Positions 1 to 8,002 of a stretch of DNA of 64,000 bases are shown piece by piece. The notes under the pieces were generated by a model. It saw only the letters and a program-made list of their open reading frames with translations, was not told the DNA's origin and did not search any database. The stretch is taken from contig CAYNFP010000005.1 of the NCBI GenBank assembly GCA_964396655.1, positions 1-64,000 of the forward strand. Direction: 5' to 3'. Origin of the DNA: CAYNFP01 sp964396655 (GTDB lineage: Bacteria; Bacillota_I; Bacilli_A; RF39; UBA660). The position numbers and the translations under genes were made by a program. The stretch's first letter is position 1; each line of letters starts with the position of its first letter.

Positions 1-77
1 TGGCGTGCCCAAGAGGAGTCGAACCCCCAACCTTTTGATCCGTAGTCAAACGCTCTATCCAGTTGAGCTATGGGCAC
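1..77 (-). tRNA. tRNA-Arg(ACG)
   Basis: A complete cloverleaf on the minus strand. The acceptor stem GTGCCCA pairs with TGGGCAC, followed by G and an encoded CCA at positions 1-3. The anticodon loop reads CTACGGA, giving anticodon ACG. It is the last tRNA of the operon visible in this window. Confidence 0.95.
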
Positions 78-110
78 ATTATGCCTCTTAGTACGTATTT
101 TATTTTTAAA

Positions 111-186
111 TGGTGGCTTCAGTTGGAATTGAACCAACGACACCAAGATTTTCAGTCTTGTGCTCTACCAACTGAGCTATGAAGCC
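111..186 (-). tRNA. tRNA-Phe(GAA)
   Basis: A minus-strand cloverleaf with encoded CCA at 111-113. The anticodon stem CAAGA/TCTTG encloses loop CTGAAAA, so the anticodon is GAA. It lies in the eleven-gene tRNA operon. Confidence 0.95.
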
Positions 187-192
187 AAAAAA

Positions 193-269
193 TGGCGGTT
201 CCGACGGGACTTGAACCCGCGATCTCTCGCGTGACAGGCGAGCGTGATAAACCACTACACCACGGAACC
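193..269 (-). tRNA. tRNA-Asp(GTC)
   Basis: A minus-strand cloverleaf with encoded CCA and discriminator G. The stem CTCGC/GCGAG closes loop CTGTCAC, so the anticodon is GTC. Confidence 0.95.
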
Positions 270-274
270 ATAAT

Positions 275-351
<77 letters not shown>

Positions 352-364
352 ATATAAATTAAAG

Positions 365-457
365 TGGCGGAGGAAAAGGGATTCGAACCCCTGCGCCGAT
401 TTCTCGACCTCCCGGTTTTCAAGACCGGTCCCTTCAACCAGACTTGGGTATTCCTCC
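365..457 (-). tRNA. tRNA-Ser(TGA)
   Basis: A 93-nt class II tRNA with a long variable arm and encoded CCA. The anticodon stem CCGGT/ACCGG closes loop CTTGAAA, giving anticodon TGA. Confidence 0.95.
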
Positions 458-465
458 ATAATAAA

Positions 466-554
466 TGGTGCCTCAGGCCGGAGTTGAACCGGCACGAGCT
501 TTAACACTCGCAGGATTTTAAGTCCTGTGCGTCTACCTATTCCGCCACTAAGGC
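466..554 (-). tRNA. tRNA-Leu(TAA)
   Basis: An 89-nt class II tRNA with a long variable arm. The stem CAGGA/TCCTG closes loop CTTAAAA, so the anticodon is TAA. This is the tRNA that carries a group I intron in cyanobacteria and plastids; here it is uninterrupted. Confidence 0.95.
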
Positions 555-562
555 ACTAAAAT

Positions 563-638
563 TGGTGACCCGCTGGAGATTCGAACTCCAGACCCTTTGA
601 TTAAAAGTCAAATGCTCTACCGGCTGAGCTAGCGGGTC
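563..638 (-). tRNA. tRNA-Lys(TTT)
   Basis: A minus-strand cloverleaf with encoded CCA. The stem TTTGA/TCAAA closes loop CTTTTAA, so the anticodon is TTT. Confidence 0.95.
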
Positions 639-653
639 ATATTATTAAACTAT

Positions 654-729
654 TGGTTGCCTCGGTTAGATTCGAACTAACGAAATGCAAGAGTCAAAGT
701 CTTGTGCCTTACCACTTGGCTACGAGGCA
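654..729 (-). tRNA. tRNA-Gln(TTG)
   Basis: A minus-strand cloverleaf with encoded CCA. The stem CAAGA/TCTTG closes loop CTTTGAC, so the anticodon is TTG. Confidence 0.95.
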
Positions 730-735
730 ATTAAG

Positions 736-1110
736 TGGTGGAGAGAGGTGGTTTCGAACCACCGAACCCTAAGGAACAGATTTCATACCAACCACAACTT
801 TCGTTGCCATTATTAAATAATGTTTGGGGTCTGGACTTTCTCTTTGCCATAGTATCACTACTTTAGGCATTCAGTATAAAGTCTCTACACATAGAGGATA
901 TTATAATATTTAATTCTTTATAAGAAATAATTGAATATTCCTCCTTGCTCGGGATTACCATCAGCTTATAACTGTTAAGGCTTCCCCGAATTAGCCAAAT
1001 CCACCTTAAATATTTCTAAATAAGGGTGCAAGATAGTTCAAGTTTTATTCTATAAATAGAATAAATTCTATCCCACAGTCTGCCGCGTTTAGCCACTTCG
1101 CTATCTCTCC
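736..1110 (-). tRNA. tRNA-Tyr(GTA), interrupted by a group I intron
   Basis: The two exons are 1075-1110 (36 nt, 5' half) and 736-783 (48 nt, 3' half). Joined, they give an 84-nt tRNA with a seven-pair acceptor stem (GGAGAGA/TCTCTCC), a variable arm, encoded CCA, anticodon stem GCAGA/TCTGT and loop CTGTAAA. The anticodon is GTA. The intron falls between the second and third anticodon bases (U35 and A36). Its neighbours in the operon are tRNA-Gln downstream and tRNA-Thr upstream. Without splicing the gene could not give a functional tRNA-Tyr. Confidence 0.92.
784..1074 (-). ncRNA. group I intron in tRNA-Tyr anticodon loop (291 nt, no ORF)
   Basis: The 5' exon ends in T and the intron ends in G, as group I splicing requires. 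The bases around the 5' splice site (TGTGGGATAG) pair over ten positions with a downstream guide (CTATCTTGCA), placing a U-G wobble exactly at the splice site (P1). The loop between holds an AT hairpin. The conserved core elements follow in order: P-like AATTCGGGGAAGCC, Q-like AATCCCGAGC, R-like GTAGAGACTTT and S-like AAAGTCC. R and S pair as GACTTT/AAAGTC to form P7. A terminal CAAC-GAAA-GTTG hairpin resembles P9. No homing endonuclease is encoded. Confidence 0.9.
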
Positions 1111-1117
1111 AAAAAAG

Positions 1118-1193
<76 letters not shown>

Positions 1194-1199
1194 AATAAA

Positions 1200-1276
1200 T
1201 GGTGGGCGATGAGAGACTCGGACTCCCGACCCTCTGCTTGTAAGGCAGATGCTCTAACCAACTGAGCTAATCGCCC
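1200..1276 (-). tRNA. tRNA-Val(TAC)
   Basis: A minus-strand cloverleaf with encoded CCA. The stem TCTGC/GCAGA closes loop CTTACAA, so the anticodon is TAC. It is the first gene of the operon, just downstream of a good promoter. Confidence 0.95.
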
Positions 1277-1301
1277 ATCTACTTCCGGTTTGACGCTATT
1301 A

Positions 1302-1330
1302 AATATACCATTTATGACATTTTATGTCAA
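1302..1330 (-). promoter_or_regulatory. promoter of the tRNA operon
   Basis: On the minus strand a perfect -35 TTGACA (1325-1330) is separated by 17 bp from -10 TATATT (1302-1307). The first tRNA starts about 25 nt further on. No other likely start for the operon is seen. Confidence 0.8.
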
Positions 1331-1340
1331 GAGAAAATTT

Positions 1341-1691
1341 TTATTTTGTTAATTCTTTTAACTTGGTTTCTATCCACTCAGGAAGGTTGTTTTCGAGCAG
1401 TTCAAACCCCACTCCGCCCTCTTCTAATTTGCTACTCCCCTTCTTTACTTTATGTGCCATTTCTTTAATTGATAACTTTACATGGCTTTTACTTTCATCT
1501 ATCTCTAATATTTTAACATTTATAATGTCACCTATCATAAATTTCTCTTTTAAATCTTTAACAAATTTATTTGAAACCTCTGATATATGAACTAAACCAG
1601 AATAATCATCTTCTAGGCTCACAAAAACTCCGTATTTGGTTAATCCGGTTACTTGACCTTTTACTATGTCTCCCACTTTAAAATTGCTCAT
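1341..1691 (-). CDS. S1 RNA-binding domain protein (YugI/GSP13-like)
   Basis: About 116 residues. An S1 domain fills roughly residues 3-75 (GDIVKGQVTGL, YGVFVSL, GLVHISEVS, VKILEID, KLSIKEM), followed by a charged tail. Stand-alone S1 proteins of this size, such as Bacillus YugI (general stress protein 13), bind RNA or ribosomes. The ATG at 1691 is preferred because GGTG lies six bases upstream; an in-frame TTG twelve bases earlier lacks a proper site. The gene ends just before the tRNA operon promoter. The family is clear; the cellular role is inferred only from relatives. Confidence 0.85.
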   Translation of the reverse strand: MSNFKVGDIVKGQVTGLTKYGVFVSLEDDYSGLVHISEVSNKFVKDLKEKFMIGDIINVKILEIDESKSHVKLSIKEMAHKVKKGSSKLEEGGVGFELLENNLPEWIETKLKELTK

Positions 1692-1719
1692 AAACATCAC
1701 CAACTAATTATACCACACA

Positions 1720-2634
1720 TTAGTACTTATTAACAATCCAATCTATTGGATCAAGTTTATATTTTGTTTTAAAATAGTTAAAAGTGTCAAATAAGAAATA
1801 TTCATAATCTTCTGACATTTCAGTTATTTTCTTTATTTTTTCTTCTGGTTCACTACCATTTATTATTTGTTCAAATAAATCAAAATAATAAGTTGGATAT
1901 AGTAATCTTGAAAATAAAAGTTTAATATCATTAAGCGATAATGTTCTTTGATTTTCATTTAAATAATTTTCTAATTCTTCGAATTCAAAACTTTTATCAA
2001 AAAATTTTACTTTTATGTATTCCGCAACATCTCTTATTTTATTATCAAACATAAAATTTAAAGGATTATAAAGCATTCCATACATCATAGGCATATATAT
2101 TCTTTTATGTGATAAATATAATTTATTATCTTCTTCTTTTTCAACTGTTTTTATATAACTAATTGCATTCTCTGCTAAACCAATATAATAATCAAAAGAA
2201 TTTGTAAGTAATGGAAATTCTTTATTATATTCTATTATCTGTTCTTCAAACTTATCAACCTGTGATGTCCATCTATTTTCCCAATCATTTCTATGTAGTA
2301 AATTATCTTCTGAAATTAAAGATCTATTAAATTTAATAATATCAAATAAATCAATTTCTTCATTTTCATCATGATTAACTCTTAATAAAACATAATTATT
2401 TCCATTATAACTAACATAAAAACTAGAATTTATATTTTTTATAAATGTATGTGACTTTATATTTTGATTATATAATGTATTAGTTATTTCTACTAATATA
2501 GTTAACTCATCTATTGGACGCGAAAACAAAACAAAATAATATTTATAATCTTCAATATAAAAATAATATACTTCATTTTTAACATAAATTTTATCAGGAT
2601 ATATATGATAAAAATAATTTATTAAATTTTTCAT
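1720..2634 (-). CDS. YutH/CotS-like kinase-fold protein (putative)
   Basis: About 304 residues, soluble, rich in Tyr, Phe and Asn. The overall pattern, including an LLYPTYYFD-type motif near the C terminus, recalls the YutH/CotS spore-coat family, which has a phosphotransferase-like fold. I cannot point to a complete set of kinase catalytic residues, so activity is uncertain. The ATG at 2634 has GAGG seven bases upstream and is preferred to an ATG four codons earlier. Nearby genes (YutD, YunB and, further on, GerQ) fit a sporulation context, but the assignment comes from remembered similarity. Confidence 0.55.
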   Translation of the reverse strand: MKNLINYFYHIYPDKIYVKNEVYYFYIEDYKYYFVLFSRPIDELTILVEITNTLYNQNIKSHTFIKNINSSFYVSYNGNNYVLLRVNHDENEEIDLFDIIKFNRSLISEDNLLHRNDWENRWTSQVDKFEEQIIEYNKEFPLLTNSFDYYIGLAENAISYIKTVEKEEDNKLYLSHKRIYMPMMYGMLYNPLNFMFDNKIRDVAEYIKVKFFDKSFEFEELENYLNENQRTLSLNDIKLLFSRLLYPTYYFDLFEQIINGSEPEEKIKKITEMSEDYEYFLFDTFNYFKTKYKLDPIDWIVNKY

Positions 2635-2664
2635 ATTATGCCTCATTTAATTTTATGTAATTTT

Positions 2665-2701
2665 TAAAATAAAAAAACTAGTTTTGTGTATAAACTAGTT
2701 T
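2665..2701 (-). terminator. rho-independent terminator overlapping a stop codon
   Basis: Two copies of AAACTAGTTT (2675-2684 and 2692-2701) form a ten-pair stem followed on the minus strand by a T run. The stop codon of the 85-residue gene lies in the stem. It ends the three-gene unit read from 3981. Confidence 0.7.
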
Positions 2702-2935
2702 TGGCCCACCTTCTGGGTTTTCATTTGTTCCCGAATTCTTCAATCCCGCTTCATAACCTGCTTTATATGATTTTTGAATTTCTTCTGAAACTGTTGATTG
2801 AATTTCAGTAAGTTTACTTTCTGCTGTTTTCACTCTTTGTTCAGCAACATCAAGCATCTGTTTTGCGCTTTTAAAGGCTTCATCAATTAATTCAATTGAT
2901 TTTTGACAAGATGGAGATATTGTTTCATTTGACAT
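2678..2935 (-). CDS. hypothetical coiled-coil protein
   Basis: 85 residues, not recognised. The central part (about residues 12-60) is a charged amphipathic helix with heptad-like spacing, probably coiled coil, and the tail is Gly/Asn/Pro-rich. Its ATG overlaps the stop of the preceding gene by one base (TAATG), with AAGGGG upstream, so the two are translationally coupled. A terminator overlaps its stop. It probably works with the 260-residue protein encoded upstream, which is an inference from coupling only. Confidence 0.7.
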   Translation of the reverse strand: MSNETISPSCQKSIELIDEAFKSAKQMLDVAEQRVKTAESKLTEIQSTVSEEIQKSYKAGYEAGLKNSGTNENPEGGPKLVYTQN

Positions 2936-3714
2936 TACATTCCCCTTTGAGAAGAAATATTATCCCCATATAAAGTACCTACACCTTTTTGTATTGCACC
3001 TAAAACTGCAGAATTATCATTAATTAAATTTTGTCTAATTCCTTCTGTAGTTCTACTTAAATCATCAAATCCCGAATTTAAAGCTGATTTCAATTCTTTG
3101 TTTTTTCCTTCTATTCTATCAACAAGTTTTAAAATGTTATTAGCAAGTTCTCTTAACTCTGTAAGATCTGATGAAATTTGTTCGCTTGTTTGATTTTCTC
3201 CGGCTCTTTGAGCTTCCATCTTAGTTATTAATTCCACATGAGGATCTACCGCAGTTGGCATAACTGGTTGAACGGGTGTTGCTTCTTGCTCATAAGCCTT
3301 TTCAAATGCTTGGGGTGTTTCTAATACTGGTATAGTAGCTTCTGGCGTTTCATTCATTTGTTCTTCTATAGCCGCCTCTACTCCAGAATCTTCAACCGGA
3401 ATAGTTGTATCATTCATAGCATCTTGAACAGGAATTGTTAAATCTGCAGGTACTTCCGTAGGATTAACTACAGGTTCTTGATTTTGAACCGGAGTAATTG
3501 GAACTGGTCCCATATTTATAAATGTAGAATTTGGGTTTGCAAAAGGCATCTCAGGTTTAACCTCAGATTGAACTTCAGACATAGGCTCTACAGCCCTTCC
3601 TGCCATTGCCTTTTCGATTGCTTCTAATGTCGTTCCTGACATTAATAAATTTCTATAACCAGACCTTGAAAAATCTCCCGTTTCTGGTTTTCCACTAATT
3701 CTTACTGTTCCCAT
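2935..3714 (-). CDS. hypothetical protein, Pro/Glu-rich middle and helical C terminus
   Basis: About 259 residues, not recognised. A short conserved-looking N terminus (MGTVRISGKPETGDF) is followed by a low-complexity stretch (about residues 45-160) rich in P, E, T, V and I, with recurring TIPV. The C-terminal 90 residues are helical and probably coiled coil. There is no signal peptide or membrane segment. The ATG at 3714 sits ten bases after AGGA, and a GTG three codons earlier is too close to that site. The gene lies 12 bases after the DUF1292 gene and is coupled to the next small gene. Confidence 0.7.
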   Translation of the reverse strand: MGTVRISGKPETGDFSRSGYRNLLMSGTTLEAIEKAMAGRAVEPMSEVQSEVKPEMPFANPNSTFINMGPVPITPVQNQEPVVNPTEVPADLTIPVQDAMNDTTIPVEDSGVEAAIEEQMNETPEATIPVLETPQAFEKAYEQEATPVQPVMPTAVDPHVELITKMEAQRAGENQTSEQISSDLTELRELANNILKLVDRIEGKNKELKSALNSGFDDLSRTTEGIRQNLINDNSAVLGAIQKGVGTLYGDNISSQRGM

Positions 3715-3726
3715 ATTTAACACATC

Positions 3727-3981
3727 CTATTCTTCAACCATTTCTTTCATGGCTTTTTTTACTTTATCCCAAAGCATATCATCAGATATTCCCACTAACT
3801 CATATACTCCTGGAGCTTTTTCTACTACTTCTGAAACGTATACTTTTGTAAGTCCATCTGTATTTGTTTCATTTTTAGAAAGAATCATAAAATCTTTATC
3901 AACATCTATGATGCCAAAAGACTTAACCAAGTCTACTTCTTCCATGGTACCATCCATATTTTTAATTGTTATTTTTTTCAT
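3727..3981 (-). CDS. DUF1292-family protein (YrzB-like)
   Basis: About 84 residues, acidic, soluble. The pattern of a short beta-rich domain reporting on expression state (FMILSKNE, KVYVSEVVEKAPGVYELVGI, then a charged helix ending EMVEE) matches DUF1292, a small Firmicutes family of unknown function. The ATG is ten bases from AGGA; an in-frame GTG two codons upstream is too close to the site. It is the first gene of a three-gene unit ending at the terminator near 2670. Confidence 0.7.
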   Translation of the reverse strand: MKKITIKNMDGTMEEVDLVKSFGIIDVDKDFMILSKNETNTDGLTKVYVSEVVEKAPGVYELVGISDDMLWDKVKKAMKEMVEE

Positions 3982-4040
3982 TGACACACTTTCCTTTCTA
4001 CTCTATGTTTTAATTTTACCACACCATAAAAAAAATTCAA

Positions 4041-4325
4041 TTATTTTTGAACTTTTTCTAAAACAAAATATTTACAACCAAAGGCACAATTTTCTTTTAT
4101 ATAGTTATCTAATCTTTCAAAATTATTTATTTTATTAAAATTTTGATTATTTTTAGTATTAAAACCTTTTAATCTAAGTTTGCCATAAGCTATATCTCCA
4201 ACTATATAATCATAATTTTTAAAATACTCTGTATATTTGCTTTTTAATTCTTCTTCATCAAAAGCATCATTATAATCTGTAACCAATTTATAATTAATAT
4301 TTTCTAGTATTATAATTTTATCCAT
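4041..4325 (-). CDS. yutD: YutD family protein
   Basis: 94 residues. The family signature is present throughout: an opening ENINYKLVTDY, FDEEELKSKY, the highly conserved YDYIVGDIAYGKLRLKGF and the closing CAFGCKYFVLEK with two Cys. YutD (DUF1027) is a small conserved Firmicutes protein of unknown function. The length equals the family norm. It sits between DUF1292 and yunB-like genes, and a yutH-like gene is close by. Confidence 0.88.
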   Translation of the reverse strand: MDKIIILENINYKLVTDYNDAFDEEELKSKYTEYFKNYDYIVGDIAYGKLRLKGFNTKNNQNFNKINNFERLDNYIKENCAFGCKYFVLEKVQK

Positions 4326-4364
4326 AATTCTTCACCCATTAAAATTTTATCACATTTAATTTTT

Positions 4365-5084
4365 TTACTCAACATCTTGAGAATAAATATTAGATCCACT
4401 ATTATAACTTCCTCCATAAAATTGTGGTATTTTACCTTGTATAATTTTAGTTATAACCGGGACTTCCACTGTAGTGGTAATTCTATCTGTAACAAATGGT
4501 AACAATATTCTTGTATTAACACTTATAATAATATTCATTTGTAACATTAAACTATTTATTCCATATGTTTTAACACTAGTATTAACATTAGATGATATGC
4601 TTCCAACCGTGGTTGTTTTAACAGGTATTTGAGGTCCAATCCAATTTGAAGTTGGCATTCCAGTAATTATACCAAAAGGTATATAATATATTTCTTTATT
4701 ATTTAAAAATGAATTTTTTTCCATTTGTTTTAAATTTATAACTAATCCATTAGTAATATCTATTAATATTTTATTTATTCTTTCATTATCAAAATCAATT
4801 GATATAACTTCCCCATCACTATTTTCACTAGTTATTAAAAAATCACTATAATTTAATTCTTTATCTATAAAACTTTGTTTTACTGTATCTGTTATTATAA
4901 CTTTAGATTTTAAAATTACTTTTTCTCTAACATAATTTAATAATATTGGTTTTGATTTATTATTAAAATATATTAAAATTGTAAAAGATAAAAAAAGGAC
5001 AAGCAATGAAATCAATATTACCTTGTCCGTTATTTTTAAAATTTTTCTTTTAGCTCTTAATCTTAATCTTCTTTTCGTAATAAT
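4365..5084 (-). CDS. yunB: YunB-family sporulation protein, start codon uncertain
   Basis: The body matches YunB: one N-terminal membrane segment, ENSDGEVISIDFD, a conserved IPFGIITG, GPQIPVKTTTVGS, YGINSLMLQMNI and a C-terminal VPVITKIIQGKIPQFYGG. The first canonical start (TTG at 5015) lies inside the membrane segment. The reading frame is open further upstream and encodes a very basic N terminus (KRRLRLRAKRK), as expected for this family. A GGTGA site at 5085-5089 directly precedes ATT (5082-5084), ATT (5079-5081) and ACG (5076-5078). One of these non-canonical codons is the likely start. YunB is a SigE-controlled sporulation protein in Bacillus. Confidence 0.8.
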   Translation of the reverse strand: MITKRRLRLRAKRKILKITDKVILISLLVLFLSFTILIYFNNKSKPILLNYVREKVILKSKVIITDTVKQSFIDKELNYSDFLITSENSDGEVISIDFDNERINKILIDITNGLVINLKQMEKNSFLNNKEIYYIPFGIITGMPTSNWIGPQIPVKTTTVGSISSNVNTSVKTYGINSLMLQMNIIISVNTRILLPFVTDRITTTVEVPVITKIIQGKIPQFYGGSYNSGSNIYSQDVE

Positions 5085-5110
5085 TCACCAATAAATTATA
5101 TTACTTTTAC

Positions 5111-5989
5111 TTAGAATATATTTAATACATATTTTAAAATTGCATAAATAGTACCTAAAGCTAATAAAATTAAAATTATTACCCCTATTTTTACTAAAGT
5201 GTTATTCTTCTTAACTTTCTTTTCTAATTCTTCAAATCCTTCAAAATCTTGTTTGCTAAACGCTGATGAATTGGTATAAAAAGATTTATCTAAATTTTTA
5301 ACTATTGTATTTTCTTCATTTGGTTTTGTTTCTTCTGCAGTTTTAATGTTTTCAACTGATAACGGAGTTTCTAATTTATCACTAATTGCATTTTTTATAA
5401 ATTCATCTTTATTCTCTTCATTTATAGGAGCCGTTATTATTGTTTTATTAGCATCCCCCTTAAGTTCACTTAATAAATCTTCACTTTTTTTATTTAATGT
5501 TACCGTATTTATTAAGTCAATTAATGTTTTTTCATCAGTATTAAATTCTGATTTTTCTTTTTCTTTTGGTGTTTCTTCATCATACATTTTAATTTTACTT
5601 AAAATATCATACTGAGTATCTCTTAATTTTTTATGCTTTTCATCTTCATAATAAGTTTCTCTACTCTGTTTGGCTTTTTCCAAAACAGAATTTATATCAT
5701 AATCTCTTTTCTCCTGAGCAACAGGCTTATTTAAATTACTTATTTCCTCTTTTACAACTATTCTTTTTCTTCCTTCTGGCTCTTCATTTCTTTCTTCTAT
5801 ATACTTTTTTATTTTTTCTATATCTATTGTTTTTGGTGCTGGCTCCAATATTCTTACATTACTATTGGTTTTAACTCTTGATAACTCTGTAATGTCAACA
5901 TTATTGTAAAGCTCACGATTTTTTTCAAATCGTGAAGGAACTTCTGCTTCATCAGTAGTGTAATTATATTTTTCTACTCTAGAGTTCAT
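5111..5989 (-). CDS. hypothetical tail-anchored membrane protein
   Basis: About 293 residues, not recognised. It is highly charged and mostly helical, with no N-terminal signal, and ends in one membrane helix (about residues 268-290, VKIGVIILILLALGTIYAI). The long cytoplasmic part with a C-terminal anchor suggests a scaffold or adaptor. The ATG at 5989 is chosen because GGTGA lies five bases upstream; an ATG fifteen codons earlier has no site. It probably shares a transcript with the yunB-like gene. Confidence 0.7.
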   Translation of the reverse strand: MNSRVEKYNYTTDEAEVPSRFEKNRELYNNVDITELSRVKTNSNVRILEPAPKTIDIEKIKKYIEERNEEPEGRKRIVVKEEISNLNKPVAQEKRDYDINSVLEKAKQSRETYYEDEKHKKLRDTQYDILSKIKMYDEETPKEKEKSEFNTDEKTLIDLINTVTLNKKSEDLLSELKGDANKTIITAPINEENKDEFIKNAISDKLETPLSVENIKTAEETKPNEENTIVKNLDKSFYTNSSAFSKQDFEGFEELEKKVKKNNTLVKIGVIILILLALGTIYAILKYVLNIF

Positions 5990-6091
5990 ATTATTCACCA
6001 ATATTATGATATAATAAAAATGCTTTTTTTTCAAGGATAATTGATTTTTATTATATTTAAAGATATAATTTTTAAAGGAGTGTGTATAATA

Positions 6092-6310
6092 ATGGAAAAA
6101 TTAGTTGTAAAAGATACTTGTATAGGTTGTGGAATATGTGTGGGAGAAAATCCTGATTATTTTGAATTTAATGATGATGGATTAAGTAAACCAATTAAAC
6201 CAGAAGTAAAATCAGAGGATAAACAAAGAATTTTAGACACTATAGAAAAATGTCCGGTAGAGGCAATTCTTATAGAAGAAGAAATATCTGAAGAAGAAAA
6301 AGCAGCTTAA
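6092..6310 (+). CDS. ferredoxin, [4Fe-4S]
   Basis: About 72 residues. The motif CIGCGIC near residues 10-16 and a later CPVEAI provide four Cys ligands for one [4Fe-4S] cluster, as in short monocluster ferredoxins. The C terminus is acidic. The ATG at 6092 follows AAAGGAG by about eleven bases. It is a single-gene unit closed by a terminator. It carries electrons in the cytoplasm; its partners are not visible here. Confidence 0.9.
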   Translation: MEKLVVKDTCIGCGICVGENPDYFEFNDDGLSKPIKPEVKSEDKQRILDTIEKCPVEAILIEEEISEEEKAA

Positions 6311-6321
6311 AGTTAATCAAG

Positions 6322-6351
6322 AAAAAAGTAGATTTTTTATCTACTTTTTTT
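6322..6351. terminator. bidirectional terminator
   Basis: The stem AGTAGAT/ATCTACT is flanked by an A run on one side and a T run on the other. It lies between the convergent ferredoxin and YdcF-like genes and can serve both. Confidence 0.8.
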
Positions 6352-6367
6352 ATATTTGATTAAAAAT

Positions 6368-6943
6368 TTAATCAATAGTTAGCTCACCCTCCAAATATAA
6401 TTGGCCAATATTTATAAGTTCTTTCATAACTTGTTTTCGAGCTTCTTCAGTTAAAAACCATTCGTCTTTTGAAATATTTCTGTCGTCATTAATTCCATAA
6501 AAATCACATTTATCAATAGGGAAATTATATTTTTTAGCGTTCATATACCATCTTCTCGCCACAAAAGATTTTGCTATTCTTAGTATACTTTTATATTCAT
6601 TAATATTAACCATTTTATTAATGTTTTTAATTATTTCTGGATTAGATATATAATTATCATTAATAATTACTTTGTTTTTAAATTCATAATTATTAAGATA
6701 TTTAATTAAAATATCAGATGTATCTTCTTTTTGTTTTAAAAAACTCCCAAAATGACTTTTTGTAATTATAAAAACAGTATCATTATCAATTATTCTCTGA
6801 TCAAACATTTTCTTTAAGTCTTTTGCCAATTCTTTTTCTGCCCAATCCGAATTAATAATTAATAAATCGTATTTTTTTAACTCTTCAAAGTCTTTTCCAA
6901 TAAATATAAAGTTAGTTATTTCATTAATTGTGTTTGTTTTCAT
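6368..6943 (-). CDS. YdcF/DUF218-like protein (putative)
   Basis: 191 residues, soluble. The layout resembles the DUF218/YdcF fold: a strand followed by a conserved S/T-rich turn (FIITKSHF), a later FVARRWYMNAKKY segment similar to the family's RR-x-x-x-x-A motif, then a conserved acidic DFYGINDDRN and a C-terminal helix. Family members act on envelope or nucleotide-linked substrates, often with unknown reactions. I see no signal peptide. The assignment is tentative. Confidence 0.45.
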   Translation of the reverse strand: MKTNTINEITNFIFIGKDFEELKKYDLLIINSDWAEKELAKDLKKMFDQRIIDNDTVFIITKSHFGSFLKQKEDTSDILIKYLNNYEFKNKVIINDNYISNPEIIKNINKMVNINEYKSILRIAKSFVARRWYMNAKKYNFPIDKCDFYGINDDRNISKDEWFLTEEARKQVMKELINIGQLYLEGELTID

Positions 6944-6976
6944 TTTTAATTCTCCAATTTTTTAATATATTTTTTA

Positions 6977-8002
6977 TTATACAACTTTTTTTAAATATGG
7001 TATTTTTTTAATTATATAAACTAATAAATAAGATAAACCAAATAATATTATACTAAATATTGGTATTCCAATAAATGAACTTATATTTAGAATTTTAAAG
7101 TTCTCTGTTAGTAAATTTAAAAATATTACATGAGTTAAATATATTCCAAAAGAATATGGAGATATAAGATTTAATATTTTTATTTTTTTATCTGTTAATA
7201 TTTTATCTTTGTTGTTTATTATTAAAATAAACATAGATATTGAAGACGTCATCATAAAGATACTTCTATATGCAAATAAACCTTCATAGTATTTTGATAA
7301 ATTTAAAGATAATAAATATGTTAATCCAATTATTATTACTGTAGAAATTATATATAATAATAAGTAAAGTTTATTATTTTTTTTATTTTGTTTTTGTAAA
7401 TACTCATATATTATATAGCCCGCAATAAAGTAACCTAAGTAATAAGCATTTTGAATAAGTGGTATTGGATATAATATATTAGTCTTTAATATTAATGTTA
7501 ATAAATATACTCCTCCACACAAACTTAACCAAAGGGTCATATATAGTTTTTTTAATTTATCATCCATGTTTTTTAACATATTCTGTATAAATGGAAGTAC
7601 TATGTATATACCTATGATAGCGTACATAAACCATAAATGTCTTTTAGTTGGAATAAATAAAGATTCAATTAAATCTTTTATATTAAATATAACATCTTTC
7701 ATATAAAATACATTCCAAAAATAATAGAAAACATTCCAAAATGCTAATACAATTATAAAAGTTAAAATTCTTTTTTTATACTTTTTATCGTCGTGCTCTC
7801 CTTTAATAAGTAAGGCACCGCTTATCATAAAAAATATTGGCACAGATATTCTTGCAAGACCATTAAATATAGTTGCTCCCAAATATGAAAGCTCACTGAT
7901 GTTTCCAAAAGCTCTGCAATAATAATTGCTTAAATGAATTACTATTACTAATATCATTGAAATTACTCTTAAAAAGTCTAAACTATAATCTCTTTCTTTC
8001 AT
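6977..8002 (-). CDS. acyltransferase 3 family membrane protein
   Basis: 341 residues with about ten membrane helices. The N terminus LDFLRVISMILVIVIH and the LWFMYAIIGIYIVLP segment are typical of acyltransferase family 3 (OafA/WecH/YrhL), which O-acetylates surface glycans or lipids. The His in IVIHL (about residue 23) is the expected catalytic His. The gene overlaps the end of the preceding CmpB-like gene by 20 bases, suggesting coupling. Confidence 0.85.
   Translation of the reverse strand: MKERDYSLDFLRVISMILVIVIHLSNYYCRAFGNISELSYLGATIFNGLARISVPIFFMISGALLIKGEHDDKKYKKRILTFIIVLAFWNVFYYFWNVFYMKDVIFNIKDLIESLFIPTKRHLWFMYAIIGIYIVLPFIQNMLKNMDDKLKKLYMTLWLSLCGGVYLLTLILKTNILYPIPLIQNAYYLGYFIAGYIIYEYLQKQNKKNNKLYLLLYIISTVIIIGLTYLLSLNLSKYYEGLFAYRSIFMMTSSISMFILIINNKDKILTDKKIKILNLISPYSFGIYLTHVIFLNLLTENFKILNISSFIGIPIFSIILFGLSYLLVYIIKKIPYLKKVV

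Noticed and set aside
1324..1590. An 88-codon plus-strand frame
   Set aside because: It is antisense to the S1-domain gene and overlaps the tRNA operon promoter.
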